DNA of 64,000 nt from Streptomyces sp. R21 (GTDB lineage Bacteria; Actinomycetota; Actinomycetes; Streptomycetales; Streptomycetaceae): assembly GCF_041051975.1 (NCBI RefSeq), contig NZ_CP163435.1, forward strand, positions 2,542,001 to 2,606,000. Direction: 5' to 3'. Below, one piece after another: positions 49,566 through 57,520 of the stretch. Numbering within the stretch: position 1 is the first letter of the stretch; the number at the start of each line of letters is the position of its first letter. The notes under the pieces were generated by a model. It ran no database searches. It saw nothing but the letters and a program-made list of their open reading frames with translations, and had not been told where the DNA came from. Made by a program: the position numbers and the translations under genes.

Positions 49566-50828
49566 ATGGGAAACCCGAGCCCCTTAACGAGCCCGAGCCC
49601 CATAGAGATAGACCCGACCGGCCGTGACATCCATGGCGAGGCCGCCCGGATCCGCGCGAGGGGACCGGTCACCCGCGTCACGCTGCCCGGCGGCGTGGAA
49701 GCCTGGGCGGTCAGCGACCCCGACCTGCTCAAACGGCTCCTCACCGACCCCAGGGTGTCCAAGGACCCGCGGCAGCACTGGCCGGCCTTCATCAACGGGG
49801 AGATCACCCCCGACTGGCCGCTGTTCACCTGGGTCGCCGTGCAGAACATGTTCACCGCGTACGGCGGCGACCACAGGCGGCTGCGCATCCTGGTCTCCAA
49901 GGCGTTCACCGCCCGCCGCACCGCCGCCCTCCAGCCGCGCATCGAGCAGATCACCAAGGATCTCCTCGACCGCGTCGGGGAGGCCGGGCGGCACGGGGCC
50001 ACGGTCGACCTGCGGGAGGAGTACTGCTACCCGCTGCCGATCCAGGTGATCAGCGAGCTGTTCGGCCTGCCCGAGGAACGGGGCGTGGAGATGCGGCAGT
50101 TGGTGGACCGCCTCTTCAACACCTCGGCCGATCCGGGTGAGATGACCGCGGCCTTCGAGATGTTGCACGGCATCCTGACCGAACTCGTCGCCGTCAAGCG
50201 GGAGTCGCCGGGGGACGACCTGACCTCAAGTCTCCTCACGGCCCGCGACGACGAGGGCCGGACCCATCTGACCGAGCAGGAACTGATCGACACACTGGTG
50301 CTGATGGTCAGCGCCGGGCACGAGACCACGGTCAACCTCATCGACAACGCCGTCCACGCCCTCCTCACCCACCCCGAGCAGCTCGCGCACGTACGGGCGG
50401 GCCGCGCGTCGTGGGACGACGTGGTCGAGGAGTCGCTGCGTCAGGACGCACCCGTCGCCAGCCTGCCGCTGCGCTACGCCGTCGAGGACCTCGACCTCGG
50501 CGCCCTCGGCGGACCGGAGGGGCTGTCGATCACCAAGGGAGACGCCCTCCTGGCCGCCTACGCCGCCGCCGGGCGCGCCGCGGAACGGTACGGGCCTGAC
50601 GCCGACCGCTTCGACGTCACCCGCGCCGACAAGGAGCACCTCGCCTTCGGCTACGGCGTGCACCGCTGCCTCGGCGCCCCGCTGGGCCGCCTGGAGGCAG
50701 GCATCGCCCTGCCGGCCCTCTTCGACCGCTTTCCCGATCTTCAGCTAGCGGTGCCGTCCGACGAGTTGGTCGCCGTGGACTCCTTCATCTCCAACGGCCA
50801 CCGGTCCCTTCCCGTGCGCCTCTCCTGA
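49566..50828 (+). CDS. Cytochrome P450 (CYP107-like), TTA codon
   Basis: A 420-residue P450. I-helix [12 protein letters not shown], ExxR ESLR in [11 protein letters not shown], heme loop [17 protein letters not shown]; this set is typical of the CYP107/CYP105-type secondary-metabolism enzymes. The start ATG 49566 ([10 protein letters not shown]) has GGGAGG 8 nt upstream. Codon 7 (49584-49586) is TTA, so full-length synthesis should require the bldA leucyl-tRNA. No biosynthetic cluster or ferredoxin surrounds it. A very strong terminator follows. Confidence 0.92.
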   Translation: MGNPSPLTSPSPIEIDPTGRDIHGEAARIRARGPVTRVTLPGGVEAWAVSDPDLLKRLLTDPRVSKDPRQHWPAFINGEITPDWPLFTWVAVQNMFTAYGGDHRRLRILVSKAFTARRTAALQPRIEQITKDLLDRVGEAGRHGATVDLREEYCYPLPIQVISELFGLPEERGVEMRQLVDRLFNTSADPGEMTAAFEMLHGILTELVAVKRESPGDDLTSSLLTARDDEGRTHLTEQELIDTLVLMVSAGHETTVNLIDNAVHALLTHPEQLAHVRAGRASWDDVVEESLRQDAPVASLPLRYAVEDLDLGALGGPEGLSITKGDALLAAYAAAGRAAERYGPDADRFDVTRADKEHLAFGYGVHRCLGAPLGRLEAGIALPALFDRFPDLQLAVPSDELVAVDSFISNGHRSLPVRLS

Positions 50829-50838
50829 TCCACCACCG

Positions 50839-50878
50839 CGCCTGAGCGCCCGGCACGATCGTGCCGGGCGCTCAGGCG
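50839..50878 (+). terminator. 40-bp perfect palindrome after the P450 gene
   Basis: Twenty bases on each side of 50858/50859 are perfectly complementary with no loop base, starting 11 nt past the stop codon. In RNA this gives a very stable hairpin. Transcription termination is the simplest explanation. Confidence 0.85.
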
Positions 50879-51205
50879 TGCCTGGAGCCGATTGAACGGC
50901 ACCGGTGAACGGCACCGCTTGATACACCGCGCCGCTCACCGCCCCTCTCAACGAGCCTTCCACGGCGCCTGGTTGTGATCCGCCGTGCCCCCGCTGTGGG
51001 CAAGCTGTGAGTTCCCTGATTCTCATCCGTCGCTCAGTGAAGCCTCACCGTCGCCCCAGACGCGGCCCCGATCGTCACTGTCATGAGCGCGCCGGACCAG
51101 TACCCCTCAGGTGCCGACCGCCCGTAAGACCGCCGAGGTCCCGCCCACCCGGGCGCGAGCCGACGCGAACGCCTCTTCCCGCTCGGAATACCTGGAGTAC
51201 GCGTC
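50879..51205. promoter_or_regulatory. Intergenic region upstream of the GT39 gene
   Basis: 327 bp without a recognisable gene. It contains a 12-bp direct repeat TGAACGGCACCG at about 50893-50917 and must hold the promoter of the glycosyltransferase gene. I could not define promoter boxes. Confidence 0.4.
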
Positions 51206-53368
51206 ATGACGACCCTCGCGCCACCGCCCCGCACCGAGGGGGACCGGCATTCGCACCGGGCCGCCCCGCCCGCCGACGGAGGCCTCGCCTCCCGTGCCCG
51301 GCGGCTGTTCACCGGCGCTCCCGAGGACCCTCGCTGGGCCCGCCCCGCCCTGTGGGCGATCCTCGTCCTGGCCACGGCCCTGTACGCCTGGAACCTCTCC
51401 TCGATCACCGGCAACACCTTCTACAACGCGGCCGTCTACTCCGGCACCAAGAGCTGGAAGGCGTTCTTCTTCGGCGCCCTGGACTCCGGCAGCTTCATCA
51501 CCGTCGACAAACCGCCGTTCGCGCTCTGGGTGATGGGCCTGTCGGCTCGCGTATTCGGTTACGGAGCCTGGCAGTTGACGCTGCCGATGGTCGCCGTGGG
51601 CGTCGGCTCCGTGGCTCTGCTGCACCGCCTGGTGAAGCGTGACTTCGGCCCGGTGGCGGCGACGATCGCCGCGCTCACCCTCACTCTGACCCCCATCACG
51701 GTCGCCATCACGCGCGACACCAACCCCGACCCGGTCCTCGTCCTCCTGATGCTGCTGGGCGCGACGGGCCTTCTGAAGGCCGTCCGGAACGGCCGTCTGA
51801 TGCCGCTGCTCTGGTCGGCGATCGCGATCGGCTTCGCGTTCAACACCAAGATGATGCAGGCGTACGTCGTCCTGCCCGCGTTCTTCCTCGTCTACCTCTG
51901 GGCCGCGAACGCCCCGCTGGGCAGGCGGATCCGCAACCTCGCCCTCGCCACCGTCGCACTGGTCGTCTCCAGCGCCTGGTGGATGGTGATCGTCGACCTG
52001 ATCCCCGCCTCCTCCCGCCCCTACATCGGCGGCTCGACCGACAACACGGTCTGGGACCTCGTCATCGGCTACAACGGCTTCGGCCGCATCTTCGGCGCCG
52101 AGTCGTCGGTGGGTTCGGCGGGCAACGGGGCGAGTTTCGGCGGCAGTTCGGGCATCTACCGGATGTTCAACGAGATCATGGGCGGCCAGATCTCCTGGCT
52201 CATCCCGTTCGCCGCCGTCGCCCTCGTCGGCGGACTGATCCTGCGCGGCCGGGCGCCTCGCACCGACGCCAGGCGCGCCGCGCTGCTGCTGTGGGGCGGC
52301 TGGTTCGTCCTGCACTACCTGACCTTCGCCCTCGCCGAAGGCACCTTCCACCCGTACTACGTCACCGCCATGGCCCCCGGCATCGCGGCCCTGGCCGGTG
52401 CGGGCGGCGTGGCCCTGTACAAGGCGTTCCGTGAGGGTTCGGCGGCCAAGTGGGGCTGGGTGCTGCCGACGGCAATCGCGGGCAGCGCGCTCTGGGCGGT
52501 CGTCCTGCTCCAGCGGGTCTCCGGCTCCGGAACCCTGTACACCGTCGCCGAGATCGTGGTCGGCGTCGCCGGCGCGGCCTCGGTGCTCGGACTCCTCATC
52601 GGCCGCTTCACCAAGCGGCAGCGACTGCTCGGCGTCGCCGCGCTGGCCGCAGTCGTCGCCCTCCTGGCCGGTCCCGCCGCGTACTCGGCCTCGGCGGCCA
52701 CCGGAACGAGCAGCAACGGCACGAACCCGACGGCTGGTCCGAACACCGGGGGCGGCATGGGCGGCGGCGGCATGGGCGGCGGTACGGGCTCGGCACCCGG
52801 CGGCGCCAAGTCCGGTACGAAACCAAGCGGTTCGGCTCCGACGGGGAACCCGCCGTCGGACAGTAAGCAATCCAGCGGTACGGAGTCCGGCGGCGCCGAA
52901 AACTCCGGCAGCCGAACCGGCATGGGCGGTGACGGCGGCATGGGCGGCGGTGGCACCACAGTGACCTCCGACATGATCACGTACCTCAAGAAGCACCAGG
53001 ACGGCGCCACCTGGCTGGTGGCGGTGGCTACCGACCAGACCGCGTCCTCGATCATCCTGGAGTCCGGTCAGCCGGTGATCTCCATGGGCGGCTGGTCCGG
53101 CAGCGACAACGCCATGACGCTCGCCAAGCTCAAGACCCTGGTCAAGTCCGGCAAGCTGCACTACATCATGGTCAGCACCGACGGCGGCCAGGGCACGAAC
53201 TCCGACATCACCACCTGGGTCGAGAAGCACGGCACGGCCGTCAAGTCCTCGGCATACACGTCGAGTTCGACGACGTCGACCGCATCCTCCACGTCGGCCA
53301 CGTCGGCCACGTCATCCACGTCGAGCAGCAGCGGTCTGTACCGCCTGGACGCCTCCGACGTCGACTGA
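51206..53368 (+). CDS. GT39/ArnT-like membrane glycosyltransferase
   Basis: A 720-residue multi-pass protein of the dolichyl-phosphate-mannose/ArnT superfamily (GT-C fold), which transfer a sugar from a polyprenyl-phosphate donor to an extracytoplasmic acceptor. About 11-12 helices lie between residues 45 and 500; the first loop has TGNTFYNAAVYSG and DKPPFALW, with the family Asp. A Gly/Ser/Asn-rich linker (GGGMGGGGMGGGTG) follows. An extracytoplasmic C-terminal domain (TYLKKHQDGATWLVAVAT, SMGGWSGSDNAMT) ends with a Ser/Thr-only tail. Start ATG 51206. Acceptor unknown. Ends 8 nt from the convergent DUF6086 gene. Confidence 0.88.
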   Translation: MTTLAPPPRTEGDRHSHRAAPPADGGLASRARRLFTGAPEDPRWARPALWAILVLATALYAWNLSSITGNTFYNAAVYSGTKSWKAFFFGALDSGSFITVDKPPFALWVMGLSARVFGYGAWQLTLPMVAVGVGSVALLHRLVKRDFGPVAATIAALTLTLTPITVAITRDTNPDPVLVLLMLLGATGLLKAVRNGRLMPLLWSAIAIGFAFNTKMMQAYVVLPAFFLVYLWAANAPLGRRIRNLALATVALVVSSAWWMVIVDLIPASSRPYIGGSTDNTVWDLVIGYNGFGRIFGAESSVGSAGNGASFGGSSGIYRMFNEIMGGQISWLIPFAAVALVGGLILRGRAPRTDARRAALLLWGGWFVLHYLTFALAEGTFHPYYVTAMAPGIAALAGAGGVALYKAFREGSAAKWGWVLPTAIAGSALWAVVLLQRVSGSGTLYTVAEIVVGVAGAASVLGLLIGRFTKRQRLLGVAALAAVVALLAGPAAYSASAATGTSSNGTNPTAGPNTGGGMGGGGMGGGTGSAPGGAKSGTKPSGSAPTGNPPSDSKQSSGTESGGAENSGSRTGMGGDGGMGGGGTTVTSDMITYLKKHQDGATWLVAVATDQTASSIILESGQPVISMGGWSGSDNAMTLAKLKTLVKSGKLHYIMVSTDGGQGTNSDITTWVEKHGTAVKSSAYTSSSTTSTASSTSATSATSSTSSSSGLYRLDASDVD

Positions 53369-53376
53369 GCCGCGCG

Positions 53377-53805
53377 TCAGCGCGCCATGAACCGACCCAG
53401 CTCCCGCACCCTGGCCCGCAGCGCCGCCGCCCATGCGTCCGCGTCGGGGGCCGGAGGTGCGGGCACCTGGACGTCCTTGCGCTCACGGCTCGTGGTGGGG
53501 TCGCTCGTCGGCCAGTCCAACTCGATGTCCGCCCGCTCCGCGAGGACCAGCACCGTGGCGACGAAACCCTCGGACAGGGCGGCCATGACGCCGTGGGTCG
53601 TGGCGCGATGCCATGTCAGGAGGGCGTTGGCGAAGGTCCGGAAGGTGGCGGCCTCGACGGCGGACTCGTCGTTCTCCATCGGGCCGACGCCGGACGGCAG
53701 CCCCAACTCGGCCTCGTAGACGGCTACTTGGTGCAGGAACAGCCGCGAGGCACCGTTGGACGGGTTCCAGAGAGTCCGGTCGCCGAGGTCGTAGTACTGG
53801 CTCAT
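53377..53805 (-). CDS. DUF6086 family protein
   Basis: A 142-residue cytosolic protein matching the DUF6086 pattern: MSQYYDLGDRTLWNPSNGAS, then LFLHQVAVYEAELGLPSG and GPMENDE. Function unknown. Start ATG 53805. The only purine-rich ribosome-site candidate lies inside a 13-bp hairpin whose edge is 5 nt from the start codon, so initiation may be controlled by that structure. It lies 73 nt downstream of ApbE on the same strand and could be the last gene of that transcript if the hairpin does not terminate it. Confidence 0.82.
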   Translation of the reverse strand: MSQYYDLGDRTLWNPSNGASRLFLHQVAVYEAELGLPSGVGPMENDESAVEAATFRTFANALLTWHRATTHGVMAALSEGFVATVLVLAERADIELDWPTSDPTTSRERKDVQVPAPPAPDADAWAAALRARVRELGRFMAR

Positions 53806-53810
53806 GGCTG

Positions 53811-53840
53811 AATGGTCCCACCGGTCACGGTGGGACCATT
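53811..53840 (-). terminator. 13-bp hairpin between apbE and DUF6086 start
   Basis: Arms 53811-53823 and 53828-53840 pair perfectly around the tetraloop TGAC (minus-strand reading). It lies downstream of the ApbE stop and immediately upstream of the DUF6086 start. It could end the flavin operon or mask the DUF6086 ribosome site. Confidence 0.6.
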
Positions 53841-53878
53841 GCTCCTGAGGGGACCACCGGACCCGACAGAACCATCCT

Positions 53879-54628
53879 TCACGCAGCCCCCACCGGCACC
53901 GCGTCCGCCCCCGCCGCAGGAAACCCCGGCGTACGCAGCACCCCCCGCTCCGCGTCCACCGCGAACACCTCGCAGCCGGCCAGCTCGGCGGCCCACTCCA
54001 CACCCTCCGGGCCCATCGCGAACGCCGCCGTCGCCGTGGAGTCCGCCTCCGTGAGGGTCGGGGCCACGACGGTGAGGCTGAGGAGGCCGGTTGCCGGGTG
54101 GCCGGTGCGGCCGTCGATGATGTGGTCGCCGCGTTCGTAGCGGGCGGACGTCGCGACCGCGCCGTCGGTGAGCTCCAGGACCGTACAGAGCTGGTCGGCG
54201 TGTTCGGGGTGCCGTACGCCCACCCGCCAGGGTCCGCCGGAGACGACCACGTCGCCCCCGGCGTTCAGGCAGAACCTCCGTGCGCCGGCCGCCGTGAGCA
54301 GCTCGGCGCCCCGCTGCACCGACCAGCCCTTCACCACCGCGCAGGGGTCGAGGCCGCGGCCCGGCAGGCGTACGTCGAAGGCGCCGCCGGTCGCGACCCG
54401 GTAGTCCTCGCACAGGTCGAGAACCTCCCGCAGCTCCGGGCTCAGGTCCTCGACCGACAGCTCGCCCCGGTCCAGCCGGGACACCTCGCTGTCGGGCTTG
54501 AACGGGCTGAAGCGCGCGTCGACCTCGCGCAGCCAGGCGAACATGTCGTCCACCGCCGCCTCCGGGAACCCCTCGTCGTCGATCCTGAGCGACACCGGGA
54601 ACCCCATCACGTGCTCGACGCGCCGCAT
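53879..54628 (-). CDS. apbE: FAD:protein FMN transferase ApbE
   Basis: A 249-residue flavin transferase that attaches FMN from FAD to a Thr/Ser of target proteins, using Mg2+. Motifs: HVMGFPVSLRI at the N-terminus, DPCAVVKGWSVQRG, CLNAGGDVVVSGG, and the metal-binding DHIIDGRTG. No signal peptide or lipobox is seen, so it seems cytosolic, unlike many ApbE lipoproteins. Start ATG 54628 (MRRVEHV), one base after the FMN-binding gene's stop, so the two are tightly coupled. The adjacent tandem FMN-binding protein is the obvious substrate, though it is predicted to be extracytoplasmic. Confidence 0.9.
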   Translation of the reverse strand: MRRVEHVMGFPVSLRIDDEGFPEAAVDDMFAWLREVDARFSPFKPDSEVSRLDRGELSVEDLSPELREVLDLCEDYRVATGGAFDVRLPGRGLDPCAVVKGWSVQRGAELLTAAGARRFCLNAGGDVVVSGGPWRVGVRHPEHADQLCTVLELTDGAVATSARYERGDHIIDGRTGHPATGLLSLTVVAPTLTEADSTATAAFAMGPEGVEWAAELAGCEVFAVDAERGVLRTPGFPAAGADAVPVGAA

Positions 54629-54629
54629 G

Positions 54630-55331
54630 TCAGGCGCCCTTCGCGTCGAGGGCGGCCTGGAGGGACTCCTTGTAACCGTCGCTCGTGATCGTCGCGCCGG
54701 ACACCGCGTCGATGTCCGCACTCTGCGCCTTCAACGTCTCCGCGACCAGCTTCGGCACCGCGGCCGTCGTCTGCGGATGATTCGGCTGCTGCAGCATCCG
54801 CACGGAGCTGATCTTGTCGCCCGCGAACGTCACCTCGACCTGCACGGCGCCCTTGGAGGTGTCGACCGTCGAACCGGCCACGGTCTGCGAAGCCGTGGAA
54901 GCTGACGCCGAGGGAGACGACGTCGTATCGGAGTCGTTCGCGTCGATCGCGGCCTGCAGGGACTCCTTGTACGCGTCGCTCGTGATCGTCGCGCCGGACA
55001 CCGCGTCGATGTCCGCACTCTGCGCCTTCAGCGTCTCCACGACCAGCTTCGGCACCGCGGCCGTCGTCTGCGGATGATTCGGCTGCTGCAACATCCGCAC
55101 CGCGCTGATCTTGTCCCCGTCGAAGGTCACCTCGACCTGCACGGGGCCTTTCTCGGTCTTGATCGTCGTCCCCTTGACGACGGTGCCGGACGAGGACGAC
55201 GAGGACGAAGAAGGGGTCGGGGTGGGCGCCGCGGTGGACGTGGTGGACGTGGTGGACGTCGACGCCTCGTAGCGCCAGACGGGGATCAGGCCCGCGATGC
55301 TCAGGACCAGGACAGGTATGGCTCGCTTCAC
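54630..55331 (-). CDS. Exported protein with two tandem FMN-binding domains
   Basis: A 233-residue protein: an N-terminal hydrophobic segment (IPVLVLSIAGLIPVW), a Ser/Thr/Pro linker to about 50, then two nearly identical FMN_bind domains at about 50-132 and 149-231. Each ends in DAVSGATITS, the flavinylation motif with acceptor Thr115 and Thr214. Two covalent FMNs would make it a small electron-relay protein at the cell surface, like NqrC/RnfG domains. It lies 10 nt after the reductase gene and 1 nt before apbE. The two halves are also very similar in DNA, with a 297-bp period. Confidence 0.9.
   Translation of the reverse strand: MKRAIPVLVLSIAGLIPVWRYEASTSTTSTTSTAAPTPTPSSSSSSSSGTVVKGTTIKTEKGPVQVEVTFDGDKISAVRMLQQPNHPQTTAAVPKLVVETLKAQSADIDAVSGATITSDAYKESLQAAIDANDSDTTSSPSASASTASQTVAGSTVDTSKGAVQVEVTFAGDKISSVRMLQQPNHPQTTAAVPKLVAETLKAQSADIDAVSGATITSDGYKESLQAALDAKGA
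54639..54887 (-). repeat. FMN-binding repeat copy 2
   Basis: This 249-bp in-frame segment is the C-terminal copy of a domain duplication; the other copy is 54936-55184. Long stretches match base for base, for example CGCTCGTGATCGTCGCGCCG in both, which implies recent duplication or gene conversion. Confidence 0.85.
54936..55184 (-). repeat. FMN-binding repeat copy 1
   Basis: N-terminal copy of the 297-bp-period duplication. It differs from copy 2 at scattered codons, such as Asp for Ala after EVTF and Ala for Gly before YKES. Confidence 0.85.
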
Positions 55332-55341
55332 GGTGTCTCTC

Positions 55342-56679
55342 TCATCCCGCCAGGCTGAAACGCTCGAAATGGATCTGCGGTTTGGGTACGCCCAGGTCGC
55401 CCAGGGTGCGCAGCACCGCGTTCATCATGGGCGGCGGCCCGCACAGGAAGACGTCGCGGTCGCCGATGTCCGGGACCAGCCGGGACAGTTCGCGCGGCGC
55501 CAGCTTGTCGGGGACGGGCGGGCCGGTGACCAGGTGCAGTTCCGCGCCCTTGGAGAGGGCGAGTGCGCGCAGTTCGTCGTAGAGGACGGCGTCGCGTTCC
55601 GTGGCGACCCGGTAGATGACGACCGCGTGGCCCTCCAGGTCCTCCAGCAGGGCGCGGATCGGGGTGACGCCCACGCCGCCCGCGATGAGCAGGGCCTGCG
55701 GCTTCGTGCGGTGCAGGGTGGTGAAGGCGCCGTAGGGGCCCTCGGCGAAGACGCGCGTGCCGACCTTCACGTGCCGCAGGGCGGCGGTGCCGTCGCCGGC
55801 GGTCTTGGCGGTGAGGCGCAGGGTGCGGCCGTCGGGGGCGGCGGACAGCGAGAAGGGGTTGGCCTGCCACCAGCGGTCCCGGGTCAGGAACCGCCACAGG
55901 AAGAACTGGCCGGCCTGCGCGGGCATCCGGTCCAGGTCGCGGCCCGTCATGTAGATCGACACGACGTTGTCGGCCTCGTGGACGACCGCGGAGACACGCA
56001 GCTGGTGGCGCAGGTTCCGCCAGAGCGGCAGGACGAGACGGCCCAGGAACACCGCGCCGAGGGCCACGCTCCACAGCGCGTACCAGTACGTCGTGGCGGC
56101 GGACGACGCGGTGAACGTCGTACCGACCGCGACCTGGTGCGTGAACGCCAGGACCACGGCGACGTACGTGTACAGGTGGATGAAGTGCCAGGTCTCGTAG
56201 GCGAGTCGGCGCCGGGCGTAGCGGCCGGAGACGGCGCCGACCACGATGATGATGCCCAGCGCGACGATCGCGCGGAGCACGCCCTCGGTGGTCTGCGCGA
56301 GGTCGACGATCTCGCCGATCGGGCCCACGTCGGTCCCGTCGGCGTAGCCGAAGCTGATGAACACGACGTGCGTCAGCAGCGTCCACAGGATGCCGAAGCC
56401 GGTCCAACGGTGCCAGTTGGTCAGCCGGTCCATGCCGATGCGGCGGTCGAGCCACGGCAGCCGGGCGACCAGCAGCAGTTGGAAGGCCATGAACAGGGCG
56501 CCGTAGAGTCCGGCCAGCCGCCCGATCACGATCAGGGCGTTGGAGGCGAAGCCGGCCTGGGTGAAGAAGAAGGTCACGACGGCCACGTTCGCGGCCAGCA
56601 CGGCGTACAGGCCCGTGCGGGCCACCACCCTGGGGCGTATCGCCGTGGGGGGCGCAGGGGGTGATTGGACGGTCGTCAC
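55342..56679 (-). CDS. Ferric-reductase-like membrane flavoprotein
   Basis: A 445-residue protein. The first half is a ferric-reductase-like transmembrane domain of about six helices with paired histidines for heme (NWHRWTGFG, LLTHVVF, ETWHFIHLY, LAFTHQ). The second half is an FNR-type module: FAD region AGQFFLWRFL and NPFSLSAAP, NAD(P) region LLIAGGVGVTP, and C-terminal LCGPPPMMNAV. It would take electrons from cytosolic NAD(P)H across the membrane. The start is GTG 56677-56679 (MTTVQSPP) with AAGGAG 9 nt upstream. First gene of the reductase, FMN-binding, ApbE operon; divergent from the two-component system. Confidence 0.9.
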   Translation of the reverse strand: MTTVQSPPAPPTAIRPRVVARTGLYAVLAANVAVVTFFFTQAGFASNALIVIGRLAGLYGALFMAFQLLLVARLPWLDRRIGMDRLTNWHRWTGFGILWTLLTHVVFISFGYADGTDVGPIGEIVDLAQTTEGVLRAIVALGIIIVVGAVSGRYARRRLAYETWHFIHLYTYVAVVLAFTHQVAVGTTFTASSAATTYWYALWSVALGAVFLGRLVLPLWRNLRHQLRVSAVVHEADNVVSIYMTGRDLDRMPAQAGQFFLWRFLTRDRWWQANPFSLSAAPDGRTLRLTAKTAGDGTAALRHVKVGTRVFAEGPYGAFTTLHRTKPQALLIAGGVGVTPIRALLEDLEGHAVVIYRVATERDAVLYDELRALALSKGAELHLVTGPPVPDKLAPRELSRLVPDIGDRDVFLCGPPPMMNAVLRTLGDLGVPKPQIHFERFSLAG

Positions 56680-56830
56680 GGGCGACAGCTCCTTGATCGG
56701 GTCCGGGGTATCCGAGCTTGTCCGGTCGGAGCTGTCGTTTACCTGTCGTGCGACTTTCAAGTAGTTATCGATGTGGTTCCGAGGGGCGCCCGCCGCTGGT
56801 CCCACGGGCCGCGTGAAGCACTATGAGCAG

Positions 56831-57520
56831 GTGGAAAAAGTACGACTCCTCGTCGTGGACGACGACCCGCCCATCGCCGACCTGGTCGCGACGGTCGCCC
56901 GCTACGAAGGCTGGGAGGCGGTCACCGCGTACTCCGGCGACGAGGCGCTGCGCCGGGCCGCCGAGTTCCATCCGGACATCGTGGTGCTCGACCTGATGCT
57001 GCCCGACATCGACGGCTTCGGCGTTCTCGACGGGCTGCGCCGTTCCGGGACGATGGTGCCGGTGGTGTTCCTGACCGCCCGCGACGGCGTCGCCGACCGG
57101 GTCGCGGGCCTGACCCGCGGCGGCGACGACTACCTGGTCAAGCCGTTCGCCGTGGAGGAGCTGATGGCCCGGCTGCGGACCGTGCTGCGGCGCAGCTCCG
57201 GGCCCGCCTTCCAGCGGTCCGTGCTGCGGGTCGCGGACCTGACGATGGACGAGGACACCCGCGAGGTACGGCGCGGCGAGAAGCTGCTCACCCTCACCCC
57301 GACCGAGTACGAGGTGCTGCGCTATCTGATGCGCAAGTCGCCGACCGTGCTCACCAAGGCGCAGATCCTCGATCACGTCTGGGAGTACGGCTTCGGGGGG
57401 CGCTCCAACGTCGTGGAGCTGGTCGTCAGCCGACTGCGCCGCAAGCTGGAGGACACGGGCGAGCCGCTGATCCACACCGTGCGCGGGTTCGGGTACGTCA
57501 TCCGCCAGGCCGCCGAGTGA
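56831..57520 (+). CDS. OmpR-family response regulator
   Basis: A 229-residue response regulator. The receiver domain has acidic pair VVDDDPP, phospho-acceptor Asp54 (VLDLMLPD), Thr in FLTARD and Lys in LVKPFAV. The DNA-binding domain is the OmpR winged helix (LTPTEYEVLRYLM, RSNVVELVVSRLRRKL, TVRGFGYVI). The start is uncertain: I chose GTG 56831 (MEKVRLLVVDD), which removes a 20-residue extension of non-family sequence from ATG 56771; no strong ribosome site supports either. The stop overlaps the kinase start (GTGA). Divergent from the flavin operon, its likely target. Confidence 0.9.
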   Translation: MEKVRLLVVDDDPPIADLVATVARYEGWEAVTAYSGDEALRRAAEFHPDIVVLDLMLPDIDGFGVLDGLRRSGTMVPVVFLTARDGVADRVAGLTRGGDDYLVKPFAVEELMARLRTVLRRSSGPAFQRSVLRVADLTMDEDTREVRRGEKLLTLTPTEYEVLRYLMRKSPTVLTKAQILDHVWEYGFGGRSNVVELVVSRLRRKLEDTGEPLIHTVRGFGYVIRQAAE

